Made by a program: the position numbers and the translations under genes
Notes under the pieces: generated by a model
What the model saw: the letters and a program-made list of their open reading frames with translations, nothing else
Told to the model about the DNA's origin: nothing
Databases searched by the model: none
Source of the DNA: a bacterium
GTDB lineage: Bacteria; Margulisbacteria; Marinamargulisbacteria; CANKTL01
Assembly: GCA_947486405.1 (NCBI GenBank)
Contig: CANKTL010000003.1
Span: forward strand, 1 to 42,465
Direction: 5' to 3'
DNA: 42,465 nucleotides
In this document: one piece after another, positions 7,748 through 16,395 of the stretch
Layout of the letters: each line of letters starts with the position of its first letter
How positions within the stretch are numbered: position 1 is the first letter of the stretch

Positions 7748-8764
7748 ATGTTACTCGGTGTCTTAAAAACAGATCATACAAATCTCTCTCTGGTTGAGCG
7801 AGAGCAGGTCTATTTCTCGGATTCTGATAAAGACCGATTTTTAAGCCTGTGGCGGACCGAATCGCCGGTGGATGAGCTGGTCATTATGTCGACCTGCAAT
7901 CGGAGTGAAATTTATTTTTCTGGGGCCGATTTGACGGCCTCTGAGCAGCGGCTTAAGCGTTTGATGAGTGCATTTTTTGGGGTGTCCTCCGATTGGATTG
8001 ATCAAAAATTTGAGTCCATTCGCGGTGATGCGGCCCTCAAACATTTGTTTGGAGTCATTTCGGGTATCCATTCGATGGTGTTTGGTGAGAATGAAATATT
8101 GGGCCAAGTAAAAGCGGCCTATCAGTTTTGTTTGGAAAAGGGATCTACCCAATCGATCTTGAATAAGGCGTTTCAGTCCGCGATTGCGGTCGGTAAACGG
8201 GTGCGCGATGAAACCGAGCTTGGAAAAGGCGCGTATTCGGTCAGTTCAATTGCCATTGACCGTGCGGCCCAGATTCGACCTGATTTTCTAAAATTACGTA
8301 CCATTATTGTAGGTGCTGGCGATACCAGTTTGCGCTGCGTCAAAAAATTGGCCGCTTTGGGCCATCAAAACCTGGTAATTACGAACCGCACGCCTGAACG
8401 GGCCGGACAAATTGCGGCTGAATATGGCTTGGAAACGTTAGACTATGCGCAATTAATTAGCCGCTTAAATGAATTTGATTGTGTATTTGTGGCGACGTTA
8501 TCACCGGATTACTTGGTATTTCCCGCACAAATTGCCTCGAATCGGCCGAAGGTGGTTGTGGATTTGGGCGTACCTCGGAACGTGGACCCACGGGTCGCGG
8601 AGCTGCCGAATGTGACCTTGATTACGATTGATCATCTCACCGAAATCGCGGATGAAAACGTGGCGCGGCGACGGGTGGAACTGCCCAAAATTAACGGTAT
8701 TTTTGACGAAGAGATTGCGATTTTTCATCAATGGCACAACTACCGCCGCCTCGTATCCGTATAG
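7748..8764 (+). CDS. hemA: Glutamyl-tRNA reductase, short form
   Basis: Reduces Glu-tRNA to glutamate-1-semialdehyde, the first committed step of the C5 tetrapyrrole pathway. The catalytic Cys lies in STCNRSEIY (about residue 50). The NADPH domain has IIVGAGDTSLR and VITNRTPERA, and DLGVPRNVDP precedes the spinal helix. At 338 residues it is about 80 shorter than usual: it stops soon after HLTEIADENVARRR, so most of the C-terminal dimerisation domain is missing. The frame ends at a clean TAG and the next gene, hemC, begins 34 bases before that stop. The enzyme may dimerise through the remaining helix, or the gene may be 3'-shortened. GGGGGT before ATG 7748 can act as ribosome binding site. 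Confidence 0.92.
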   Translation: MLLGVLKTDHTNLSLVEREQVYFSDSDKDRFLSLWRTESPVDELVIMSTCNRSEIYFSGADLTASEQRLKRLMSAFFGVSSDWIDQKFESIRGDAALKHLFGVISGIHSMVFGENEILGQVKAAYQFCLEKGSTQSILNKAFQSAIAVGKRVRDETELGKGAYSVSSIAIDRAAQIRPDFLKLRTIIVGAGDTSLRCVKKLAALGHQNLVITNRTPERAGQIAAEYGLETLDYAQLISRLNEFDCVFVATLSPDYLVFPAQIASNRPKVVVDLGVPRNVDPRVAELPNVTLITIDHLTEIADENVARRRVELPKINGIFDEEIAIFHQWHNYRRLVSV

Positions 8765-9648
8765 GGACGCGGCCGTCTCCCCTGGCGTTGGTTCAGGCAG
8801 AGATGGTGCATGCGCGGTTGAAGGCGCAATTTCCGACGGCGGAACTGACCATTGTTCCCATTCAATCCGAAGGCGACCGGCAAGGTTCGCTTCCGATTGC
8901 TGAAATTGGGGGGAAGGGTATTTTTATTAAGGCCTTGGAACAGGCGTTACTGGCGGATGAAATTGACATTGCGGTGCATTCGTTTAAAGACATTACGAGT
9001 GCGATTCCGGCTGAATTAGAGGTAATCGGGTTTTTTGCGCCTGAGTCTAGCCAGGATGTGTTGGTGGCGAATGGTAAGAAATTAAACGAGCTACCGGCCG
9101 GTGCACGGGTAGGTACTGGCAGCGTTCGGCGCATTGCGCAGCTGGCGCGGGTGTGTCCGGGGTTGCAGTGTGTGCCGGTGCGCGGCAACGTGGGGTCGAG
9201 AGTGAACTTGGTGAAGGAAGGCTCCGTTGATGCCGTTATTTTGTCTGAGGCGGGCCTGATTCGGCTTGGACTGACTGATTATATTGATGAGGTACTCACC
9301 ACGCCGGATTTTGTGCCGGCCCCCGGTCAAGGTGTAATTGCCATCGAGGTAAGGCGTGATGATAGGGCAGTTATCGCCGCTGTTTCGGACATTAGCGATC
9401 ATCAGCAGGGGGAAATTTCACGCCTGGAGCTACAAATGATGTCGATACTGGGATTCGATTGCCAGATTCCCCTTGGTATCGCGTCACGGGCGCATTTAAG
9501 TGGTGTTGAAATGGATCTTTTTCTATCAGACCGATCGGGTGGCTTGGTTTGGCGAGAAAAACGGGTTTTAGCTGCCGAGGATACCAATGCCGCGGCTACC
9601 TGGGCAGCTGAGTTGAAACAATGGGGCCTTGCGCATGGCATTCGCTAA
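8731..9648 (+). CDS. hemC: Porphobilinogen deaminase (hydroxymethylbilane synthase)
   Basis: Polymerises four porphobilinogens into hydroxymethylbilane. 305 residues. Motifs: IRIGTRPSPLALVQAE at the N-terminus, AVHSFKDI, GTGSVRR, VRGNVGSRVNL, and FDCQIPLG near residue 245, whose Cys carries the dipyrromethane cofactor. The ATG at 8731 lies inside the end of hemA (34-base overlap), which implies coupled translation. It is followed by the uroporphyrinogen-forming fusion gene, so product and next enzyme are encoded side by side. Confidence 0.95.
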   Translation: MAQLPPPRIRIGTRPSPLALVQAEMVHARLKAQFPTAELTIVPIQSEGDRQGSLPIAEIGGKGIFIKALEQALLADEIDIAVHSFKDITSAIPAELEVIGFFAPESSQDVLVANGKKLNELPAGARVGTGSVRRIAQLARVCPGLQCVPVRGNVGSRVNLVKEGSVDAVILSEAGLIRLGLTDYIDEVLTTPDFVPAPGQGVIAIEVRRDDRAVIAAVSDISDHQQGEISRLELQMMSILGFDCQIPLGIASRAHLSGVEMDLFLSDRSGGLVWREKRVLAAEDTNAAATWAAELKQWGLAHGIR

Positions 9649-11119
9649 ACAAGGCCGCGTCATTTTGGTGGGGGCTGGTCCCGGTGATCCTGAGCTTTTA
9701 ACGCTTAAGGGCCGCCGATGGTTAGGTGAAGCTGACGTGGTTTTATACGATTTTTTGATTCACCCGAATTTATTGGCCCTTTGTAGACCCGACGCTGAAC
9801 TCATTTGCGTGGGTAAGCGAAAAGGCCTTCATGTGAATCATCAGACCTCAATTAATGCGCAAATTGTGACCCACGCCGTCGCCGGAAAAACGGTAGTCCG
9901 CCTCAAAGGGGGCGATCCCTTTGTCTTTGGACGGGGTGGCGAAGAACTGCTGGCAGCCAAATCAGCGGGCATTCCGGTTGAAGTGGTGCCGGGCGTAAGT
10001 TCAGGGTGGGCCGTGCCAGCCTATGCGGGCATTCCCCTCACATTTCGCGAAGTGTCCCGCTCCGTGGCGATGGTTTCGGGGAGTTTGTCCACCGGGGCGG
10101 CACCCGAAGCGCACCAGTTGCCGATTGCAGACACGGTTGTGGTGTTTATGGCCGTGAGCCACCTGGACGATATTGTGGCGGCCTACGTTAAAAATGGCCA
10201 TTTTACGACGCAAACGCCGGTGGCCGTTATTTATCGCGGTACTTTGGCTGCCCAATCGACTTTGATTTCCACCTTGGGTAACGTGGCCGCCGATGTGCGT
10301 CAGGCCGAACTAAGCTCCCCCTCCTTGCTGGTTATTGGCGAGGTTGTGGCCCTGGCACCTCAGCTTAATTGGATTTCAGATCTGCCGCTTTTTGGCCACA
10401 GGGTGGTGGTACTGCGTGCGGCGCACCAGTCAGCTGAACTCACCGAAAAATTATCCCATTTTGGGGCGGAAGTGGTTCAGCTGCCGGTATTAAAATTCGA
10501 GAAAAAACCCGAATTATTGAACTTAATTTCACCCCAATACCTCTCTGATTTTTCAATGATTATATTTACGTCTCCCAACGGGGTACGCCACTTTATGGAC
10601 CATATCTTAAGTCGGGGAATGGATGCGCGTGGATTGATCGGCAAGCAAATTGTGGCGATCGGACCCAAAACGGCGCAGACTTTACGGTCGTATGGCATTT
10701 CAGCCGATTTTCAGCCTGAGCATTACCATTCTGAGGGCATTGCAGAGATGTTACCTGTGGAACTGTCTGATCAGCGTATTTTAATGCCGGTTGCGGCCGG
10801 AGCCGATGGCCAATTGAGCTCGAATTTAGAGAAGAGGGGTGCCCAAGTGACGGTACTTAAAACCTACGAAACCGTTATGCCTGATCACCTGTCCTTTACC
10901 CTCATGCCTCACGACTGGATTGTTTTCACCAGTCCATCCACCGCCACGCACTTCTTCCAATCAGTTTGGGATGGTCAAACGCCCATTCGCTGTGTCAGTA
11001 TCGGGAAGAAGACCTCTGCGAAAATTCATGATCATTGGTCAGAGTCTATATTTGAAGCGGAATTTGCGGGTGACGACGGGGTCGTTGCCGCAATTATTTC
11101 GCAAGCGGGAGGTCATTAA
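9635..11119 (+). CDS. cobA-hemD: Uroporphyrinogen-III C-methyltransferase / uroporphyrinogen-III synthase fusion
   Basis: Bifunctional protein of 494 residues. The N-terminal half (1-240) is SUMT: VGAGPGDPELLTLKG, RLKGGDPFVFGRGGEE and PVEVVPGVSSG; it makes precorrin-2 for siroheme or cobalamin. The C-terminal half (245-490) is HemD, a two-lobed synthase that cyclises hydroxymethylbilane: HRVVVLRAAHQS, FTSPNGVRHF, GADGQLSS and DWIVFTSPSTATHFF fit the family. The fusion occurs in Clostridia and several other lineages. I use ATG 9635 rather than TTG 9629; it gives the normal N-terminus (MAFAKQGRVILVGAG) and overlaps hemC by 14 bases. Confidence 0.93.
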   Translation: MAFAKQGRVILVGAGPGDPELLTLKGRRWLGEADVVLYDFLIHPNLLALCRPDAELICVGKRKGLHVNHQTSINAQIVTHAVAGKTVVRLKGGDPFVFGRGGEELLAAKSAGIPVEVVPGVSSGWAVPAYAGIPLTFREVSRSVAMVSGSLSTGAAPEAHQLPIADTVVVFMAVSHLDDIVAAYVKNGHFTTQTPVAVIYRGTLAAQSTLISTLGNVAADVRQAELSSPSLLVIGEVVALAPQLNWISDLPLFGHRVVVLRAAHQSAELTEKLSHFGAEVVQLPVLKFEKKPELLNLISPQYLSDFSMIIFTSPNGVRHFMDHILSRGMDARGLIGKQIVAIGPKTAQTLRSYGISADFQPEHYHSEGIAEMLPVELSDQRILMPVAAGADGQLSSNLEKRGAQVTVLKTYETVMPDHLSFTLMPHDWIVFTSPSTATHFFQSVWDGQTPIRCVSIGKKTSAKIHDHWSESIFEAEFAGDDGVVAAIISQAGGH

Positions 11120-12115
11120 ATGTTTCCATCGATTCGATTGTCTCGGCACCGCCAAACCGCCGCTTTGCGGAATTTTAATCGGGAAACTGATTTATTGCCC
11201 CGTCATTTCATTCAACCTTTGTTTGTGCGTGAAGGCATTGAAGCTGATCAGCCTATTAACGCGTTACCCGGCGTGAGCCAGCTTACCGTGAAATCTGCGG
11301 TGGCTCGGGCCCATCAGGCGGCCAAAAGTGGGGTTTCGGCGGTCATTTTATTCGGGATTCCGGTTCTAAAAGACGCCCGAGGCACCTCAGCCAGTGACCC
11401 CAATGGAATTGTGCAAGAAACCATTCGGGCGATCAAAGATGCCGTGCCTGAACTAGCTGTCATTGCAGATTGTTGTCTCTGCGAATACACCGACCATGGC
11501 CACTGTGGCATCTGGAATGGCCCTGACCAATGGAATAACGATGCGACTTTAGCGCGGCTGGCCGACATTGCCCAAAGCTACGCCGACGCTGGCGCGGATA
11601 TTGTGGCGCCCTCCGGCATGATCGACGGTATGGTCAGTGGCATCCGAAAGGGGCTCGATGATCATAATCATCACCATGTCGGCATTATGAGCTACGCCAT
11701 CAAATATGCGTCGGCGTTTTATGGGCCATTTCGACATGCGGCCGGCAGTTCTGAGGCGTTTGTGGGGGATCGTAATCATCACCAATTAGCGCCCACTCAG
11801 CGTCAAGAAGGATTGCGAGAGGCGGCTTTAGATGTCAATGAGGGAGCGGATTATTTAATCGTCAAACCTGCGCAGCACTACATGGATATGATTCGCGATC
11901 TGCGAAATCAAACTCAGGTGATGATTGTGGCGTATCAGGTTTCAGGCGAATATGTGATGATTAAGACGGCAGCCCAGCAAGGGGTAATGAATGAGCAGGC
12001 GGCTTTCCTGGAAGTCTTTACGGGACTTCGCCGGGCGGGGGCGTCATCCATCATTGCATATAACGCCATTGAGGTGGCGCAAGTATTAAAAAATAGACTC
12101 AAAGGTGATGATTAA
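11120..12115 (+). CDS. hemB: Delta-aminolevulinic acid dehydratase (porphobilinogen synthase)
   Basis: Condenses two aminolevulinates to porphobilinogen. 331 residues. Both active-site lysines are visible: IKYASAFYGPFR (near residue 193) and YLIVKPAQHYMD (near 250). The metal site reads DCCLCEYTDHGHCG, with three cysteines, which marks the zinc-dependent class rather than the magnesium class (DxALDPYTxHGHDG). ATG 11120 directly follows the previous stop and has a strong GGGAGGT seven bases upstream. The gene comes after cobA-hemD although it acts earlier in the pathway, a common order in this cluster. Confidence 0.96.
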   Translation: MFPSIRLSRHRQTAALRNFNRETDLLPRHFIQPLFVREGIEADQPINALPGVSQLTVKSAVARAHQAAKSGVSAVILFGIPVLKDARGTSASDPNGIVQETIRAIKDAVPELAVIADCCLCEYTDHGHCGIWNGPDQWNNDATLARLADIAQSYADAGADIVAPSGMIDGMVSGIRKGLDDHNHHHVGIMSYAIKYASAFYGPFRHAAGSSEAFVGDRNHHQLAPTQRQEGLREAALDVNEGADYLIVKPAQHYMDMIRDLRNQTQVMIVAYQVSGEYVMIKTAAQQGVMNEQAAFLEVFTGLRRAGASSIIAYNAIEVAQVLKNRLKGDD

Positions 12116-13391
12116 GGTGGGTAGTGATTTGTTTGGTGCGGCATCGGACGTATTGGTTGGCGGGGTGAATAGTCCGGCCCGGGCTTTTAAGGCCATTGGC
12201 ATTCCGCCGGTCTTTATTGACCGAGGTGAGGGTCCATATATCTACGACACCGAAAATCGGCGTTATATCGACTATATCCAATCGTGGGGTCCGATGATCC
12301 TGGGTCATTGCCATCCGCAGGTTTCTGAGGCCTTACACCGGGCTGTGGACAAAGGAACCTCGTTTGGGGCACCCACCGTTGCTGAAACCGAGATGGCCAA
12401 ACGAGTGCAGGGGTTTTTCCCATCGATGGAAAAGATGCGCTTTGTGAGTTCGGGTACCGAGGCCACAATGAGTGCCATTCGCCTGGCTCGGGGGGCAACC
12501 GGCCGGCGGAAAATTTTAAAGTTTGAGGGATGCTATCACGGGCATGCCGATAGTTTATTGGTCGCTGCCGGATCAGGGGCTTTAACCCTCGGTGAGCCCG
12601 ATAGCAAAGGTGTATTGGCTGATCTGGCCCAACATACACTTACCGCGCCGTTTAACGATTTGGATACTGTAAAGGCTATTTTTGAACGCTGGGGTGATGA
12701 TTTGGCGGGGGTAATTGTAGAGCCAGTGGTCGGCAATATGGGCGTTGTTCTGCCACAACCTGGTTTTTTAGCGGGTCTTAGGCAATCATGTGATGATTAC
12801 GGGGCACTTTTGATCTTGGATGAAGTCATGACGGGGTTCCGGGTGGGCCTCAACGGTGCCCAGGCTCTCTACGATTGTAAACCCGACTTAACAGTACTGG
12901 GTAAGGTGGTGGGCGGTGGGCTTCCCTGCGGGGTCTATGGGGGTAGGGCCGATATAATGGCTCACGTCGCGCCCGAAGGTGGCGTGTACCAAGCGGGAAC
13001 ACTCTCGGGTAACCCGCTCGCGATGGCTGCCGGAATCATCACCTTGGATATTTTGAAAACCGCGGACGCGTTTGCGATGGCTGAAAAACAGTGCCAACAA
13101 TTGGTGGTCGGTATCAAAGAAATCATCACCTCACACTCAGTTCCTGCAACCATTCAATCGGTCGGCACCATGTGGACCCTCTTCTGGTGTCCCGATCCTA
13201 TTCATAACCTAACCGATGCCAAGCGTTCAGACCTGGCCCAATTTCGGACCTTTTATAAAGCGATGCTGCGGCAAGGCATCTATATGGCGCCGTCGCAATT
13301 TGAAGCCAATTTTGTGTCAGCCGTTCATACGGAGGAAAACATAGACTCGACCCTGACGGCGATTCGAACCTACTGCCAAACTGTTAGGTAA
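12108..13391 (+). CDS. hemL: Glutamate-1-semialdehyde 2,1-aminomutase
   Basis: PLP enzyme that converts glutamate-1-semialdehyde to 5-aminolevulinate. About 427 residues. Motifs: GVNSPARAFKAIG, SSGTEATMSAIRLAR, GCYHGHAD, ILDEVMTGFRVG and LGKVVGGGLPCGVYGG, with the PLP-binding Lys in GKVVGGG near residue 265. ATG 12108 overlaps the hemB stop; a GTG three bases earlier is equally possible. Last gene of the hem operon: with hemA it supplies ALA and with hemB/hemC/cobA-hemD covers the route to uroporphyrinogen III and precorrin-2. Its 3' end overlaps the convergent rho gene by eight bases. Confidence 0.95.
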   Translation: MIKVGSDLFGAASDVLVGGVNSPARAFKAIGIPPVFIDRGEGPYIYDTENRRYIDYIQSWGPMILGHCHPQVSEALHRAVDKGTSFGAPTVAETEMAKRVQGFFPSMEKMRFVSSGTEATMSAIRLARGATGRRKILKFEGCYHGHADSLLVAAGSGALTLGEPDSKGVLADLAQHTLTAPFNDLDTVKAIFERWGDDLAGVIVEPVVGNMGVVLPQPGFLAGLRQSCDDYGALLILDEVMTGFRVGLNGAQALYDCKPDLTVLGKVVGGGLPCGVYGGRADIMAHVAPEGGVYQAGTLSGNPLAMAAGIITLDILKTADAFAMAEKQCQQLVVGIKEIITSHSVPATIQSVGTMWTLFWCPDPIHNLTDAKRSDLAQFRTFYKAMLRQGIYMAPSQFEANFVSAVHTEENIDSTLTAIRTYCQTVR

Positions 13392-14844
13392 ACAACGCCG
13401 AATTCAAAAACTCTTCGTTGGAATGGGTTTGTTTCAACAAGCGAATCAATTCTTCCGTAGCACTTTCCGAATCGATGTTTTTACGCAACATATAGCTCTT
13501 TTTGAGGGTGGATTCAGAGAGTAGTAATTCTTCCTTACGCGTTCCAGAATTAACCACATCGATGGCAGGGAATATTCGGCGATTGGCCAGTTTACGGTCA
13601 AGGTGAAGCTCAAGGTTACCCGTTCCTTTAAATTCTTCATAAATAATGTCGTCCATCCGTGATCCAGTATCTACCAAGGCGGTTGCGATAATGGTTAAAC
13701 TCCCGCCGTGCTCAATATTTCGCGCACCGCCGAAGAAGCGCTTGGGTTTATGCAATGAACTGGGGTCCAAACCGCCGGAAAGTGTTCGTCCTGATGGTGG
13801 CACGACCAAGTTATACGCCCGAGCCAATCGGGTAATGCTATCCAGAAGTATAACGACGTCTTTGTCACATTCCACTAGGCGCTTAGCACTTTCCAATAGC
13901 AATTCTGAGATGCGCACATGTTGTTCAGGGGGTTCGTCGAAGGTGGAATAGACGACTTCGCCATTCACCGATCGTTCCATATCGGTAACCTCTTCAGGCC
14001 GCTCATCAATCAACAGCACCTTAATAATGACTTCTGGTTGGTTGATACTTATCGCATTGGCGATTTCTTTCATAATGGACGTTTTTCCGGCCTTTGGCGG
14101 GGATACAATTAGCGCGCGTTGCCCTTTCCCGAAGGGGACCAGCATATCCATAATCCGCCCGGAAACCGGTAACTTCCCAATTTCCATTTTGAGCTGTTGA
14201 TCGGGGTAAATAGGGCAGAGATTAGAAAATACGGTGCGTTCTTTAATCTTTTCAGGCGCATCGTAGTTGATGCTTTCGACGCCCAGCAACGAAAAATAAC
14301 GCTCGCCTTCTTTGGGGGGCCGAACTTGGCCGGTGAGGGTGTCGCCCGTCATTAAGCGCATGCGTCTGATCTGGTTCTGAGACACGTAAACGTCTTCTGA
14401 GCTGGGCAGATAGTTGGTCGTTCTTAAAAATCCATATCCATCGGGCAAAATTTCTAATACACCAGTGGCAAAAATAGATCCGTTTTGTTCGGTTTTAGCC
14501 TGTAAAATGCGGAAAATCAGGTCGTTTTTATTTAACGCTTTATAGTCGGTTAAGTTGAGTTTTTCGGCCAATTGGTGAAGGTCTTTAACGGTGCTTTTTT
14601 GAAGATCCACAAGATTGAGGCGATCTTCAGGTGCAACCACCGAAAGCGGGGCATCTGGATTTTCCTCGATATAAAGAGAAGGATTTCCCTCCGGGTTGTG
14701 GTTTTTTTTGCCGTGGTTGCCCGTATTGGTCCCGCGGGTGCGAAACGACCCATGTTTTTTTCCTGAATTTTGATGTTTATAGTTGCGGCGCTGGTTATCC
14801 TGGCGATTACTGTCTCCGCTATTAGTGAAAGTGCTGTCAGTCAT
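13384..14844 (-). CDS. rho: Transcription termination factor Rho
   Basis: Hexameric RNA-dependent ATPase that ends transcription. 486 residues. A basic, Asn/Gly/Lys-rich disordered N-terminus (1-60) comes before the Rho N-terminal helices (75-115) and the cold-shock RNA-binding domain (122-195: GVLEILPDGYGFLR). The ATPase follows: Walker A PPKAGKTS (about 249-256), LLIDERPEEVTDM, Walker B VVILLDSITR (330-339) and the loop GRTLSGG. ATG 14844 follows AAGGAG (minus strand, 14856-14861). The roughly 140-nt leader implied by the possible promoter at 14988 would leave room for the autogenous attenuation known for rho. Confidence 0.97.
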   Translation of the reverse strand: MTDSTFTNSGDSNRQDNQRRNYKHQNSGKKHGSFRTRGTNTGNHGKKNHNPEGNPSLYIEENPDAPLSVVAPEDRLNLVDLQKSTVKDLHQLAEKLNLTDYKALNKNDLIFRILQAKTEQNGSIFATGVLEILPDGYGFLRTTNYLPSSEDVYVSQNQIRRMRLMTGDTLTGQVRPPKEGERYFSLLGVESINYDAPEKIKERTVFSNLCPIYPDQQLKMEIGKLPVSGRIMDMLVPFGKGQRALIVSPPKAGKTSIMKEIANAISINQPEVIIKVLLIDERPEEVTDMERSVNGEVVYSTFDEPPEQHVRISELLLESAKRLVECDKDVVILLDSITRLARAYNLVVPPSGRTLSGGLDPSSLHKPKRFFGGARNIEHGGSLTIIATALVDTGSRMDDIIYEEFKGTGNLELHLDRKLANRRIFPAIDVVNSGTRKEELLLSESTLKKSYMLRKNIDSESATEELIRLLKQTHSNEEFLNSALFT

Positions 14845-14987
14845 TGATTTTGAGGCTCCTTAACCGGTCCAATGACATCAAAATAGTCAGAGGCGGCAGC
14901 GTAATGGGGGTAAATAATTTTTAGGATTAAGTTTGGTGATTTCCTGTGCCCATTGAGCGGACTCAGGCTCTTGCTGACTCACTGTAA

Positions 14988-14993
14988 AGTATA
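14988..14993 (-). promoter_or_regulatory. Possible -10 element for rho
   Basis: TATACT on the minus strand in the 204-bp gap between rlmD and rho. No good -35 hexamer is visible, so this is weak. The rest of the gap (14845-15048) shows no RNA gene or terminator that I can support. Confidence 0.3.
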
Positions 14994-15048
14994 ATCAGAC
15001 TCTTTGAGAATAAAATAAAACGACTGATTTTGCAATATTTGAGTTTGG

Positions 15049-16395
15049 CTAGGGTTTGCTGAGGTAAACAACGCTTTCGATATGAAAGGTGTTGGGGAAC
15101 ATATCGACGGGCTGAATGTAATGGATCCGATACCCGTGGGTTTCAAATTCTTTAAGGTCCCGAAACAGGGTAACGGGGTTGCAGGAGACGTAGACAATAT
15201 GAGGGGCGTTACAGTCTAAAATGCGCCGAATGGCTTTGGGCACCATGCCACTTCGGGGCGGATCAATGACTATAAGTTCAGGCGTCCAGGTGTGGCTTTT
15301 AAGCACGTTTTTAACGCGGTCGCAGATAAATTGAATATTGGTAACACTATTCAAAGCCGCATTTTGAGTGGCGTCGGCAATTGCAGACGGGTTTTCTTCG
15401 ACCCCAATTACCGTGCCACAGTGCTCGGACATATAAATGCCAATTGTGCCGGTGCCACAATAAAGGTCAAAGGCCAGTTTGGGCGCAATTTTCTGCGCCA
15501 CTTTGGCCACTTCATCGTACAAGATTCGTGCTTGAAGGCTATTGGTTTGGAAAAACGACAGTGGCGAAATCTTAAATTGGTAGCTGCCAATCGATTCTAT
15601 AATATGATCGTCGCCGGCCACGTGGTGAATGTTGGTAGTGAAGGCCGTGTCACCGACCGCGGACTGAATGGATTTGAATACCGATGCCACCGACGGAAAC
15701 TGGGCCATGAGGGCCGTTGAAAATTGGGAAATGAGCTCGGGATTGTCTTCGCTGACCACCAAATTTACCATCCAAGCGGCCTTGCGTTTGCTCTGCCGAA
15801 GCATTAAATGACGCAGAAAGCCAACGTGCTCGCGGTAATCCCAAGTGCTTGCCTTAGCGGCCCTAAAAAAAGCCTGGGCAAAGGCAATGATGGCGTTGCT
15901 TTCTTGATCTTGCAGCAGGCATTGGGTAATGGGTACTACCTGATCAAACTGCCCACGCCGTTTAAGTCCTAAAATGACTTCGCCGTTTTCGCTGCCAAAC
16001 GCAAATTCCATTTTGTTGCGGTAAAAATAGGGCGAATCACAGGCCAACACAGGTCGAATTAAGGGAATGGCCGATTCCAAATGATGCTGAAAGGCCGCAT
16101 CCGCGATCATACTGGCTTTGAACTGAATCTGGGTCTCGTATTGGACGCCTTGAAGTTGGCAGCCGCCACAGTCGTCCGCGTGTTGGCAGGCAGCGGGTTC
16201 TCTGAACGGGGAAGGCGATTCAAGGGCCAGCTTTACCCCATGCCAAAATCGCTTTTCTTTCTTTTTAATTCGAACCAATACCCGATCTCCGGGCACCGTT
16301 TGCGGTACGAATACCTTGATCCCGTCAATGGTCCCCATGCCCCACCCGTGATAAACGAGTTTTTCGATGTCGACGGAATACGTAGGAGGCGTCAT
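15049..16395 (-). CDS. rlmD: 23S rRNA (uracil-5-)-methyltransferase, RlmD/RumA-like
   Basis: SAM-dependent methyltransferase of the TrmA/RlmC/RlmD family, 448 residues. It has an N-terminal TRAM OB fold (1-60: KLVYHGWGMG, VPGDRVLVRI), the iron-sulfur cysteine set (ACQHADDCGGCQLQ, with the fourth Cys further on), the SAM motif LAFDLYCGTGTIGIYM, DPPRSG, and the catalytic Cys in YVSCNP. Whether it modifies U1939, U747 or tRNA U54 cannot be decided by eye. The start ATG shares four bases (ATGA) with the stop of the upstream minus-strand gene, so the two are coupled. Confidence 0.9.
   Translation of the reverse strand: MTPPTYSVDIEKLVYHGWGMGTIDGIKVFVPQTVPGDRVLVRIKKKEKRFWHGVKLALESPSPFREPAACQHADDCGGCQLQGVQYETQIQFKASMIADAAFQHHLESAIPLIRPVLACDSPYFYRNKMEFAFGSENGEVILGLKRRGQFDQVVPITQCLLQDQESNAIIAFAQAFFRAAKASTWDYREHVGFLRHLMLRQSKRKAAWMVNLVVSEDNPELISQFSTALMAQFPSVASVFKSIQSAVGDTAFTTNIHHVAGDDHIIESIGSYQFKISPLSFFQTNSLQARILYDEVAKVAQKIAPKLAFDLYCGTGTIGIYMSEHCGTVIGVEENPSAIADATQNAALNSVTNIQFICDRVKNVLKSHTWTPELIVIDPPRSGMVPKAIRRILDCNAPHIVYVSCNPVTLFRDLKEFETHGYRIHYIQPVDMFPNTFHIESVVYLSKP

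Noticed and set aside
10006-10255. Overlapping ORFs within cobA-hemD, and many similar short frames elsewhere
   Set aside because: Shadows of well-supported genes, lacking start signals and family motifs.
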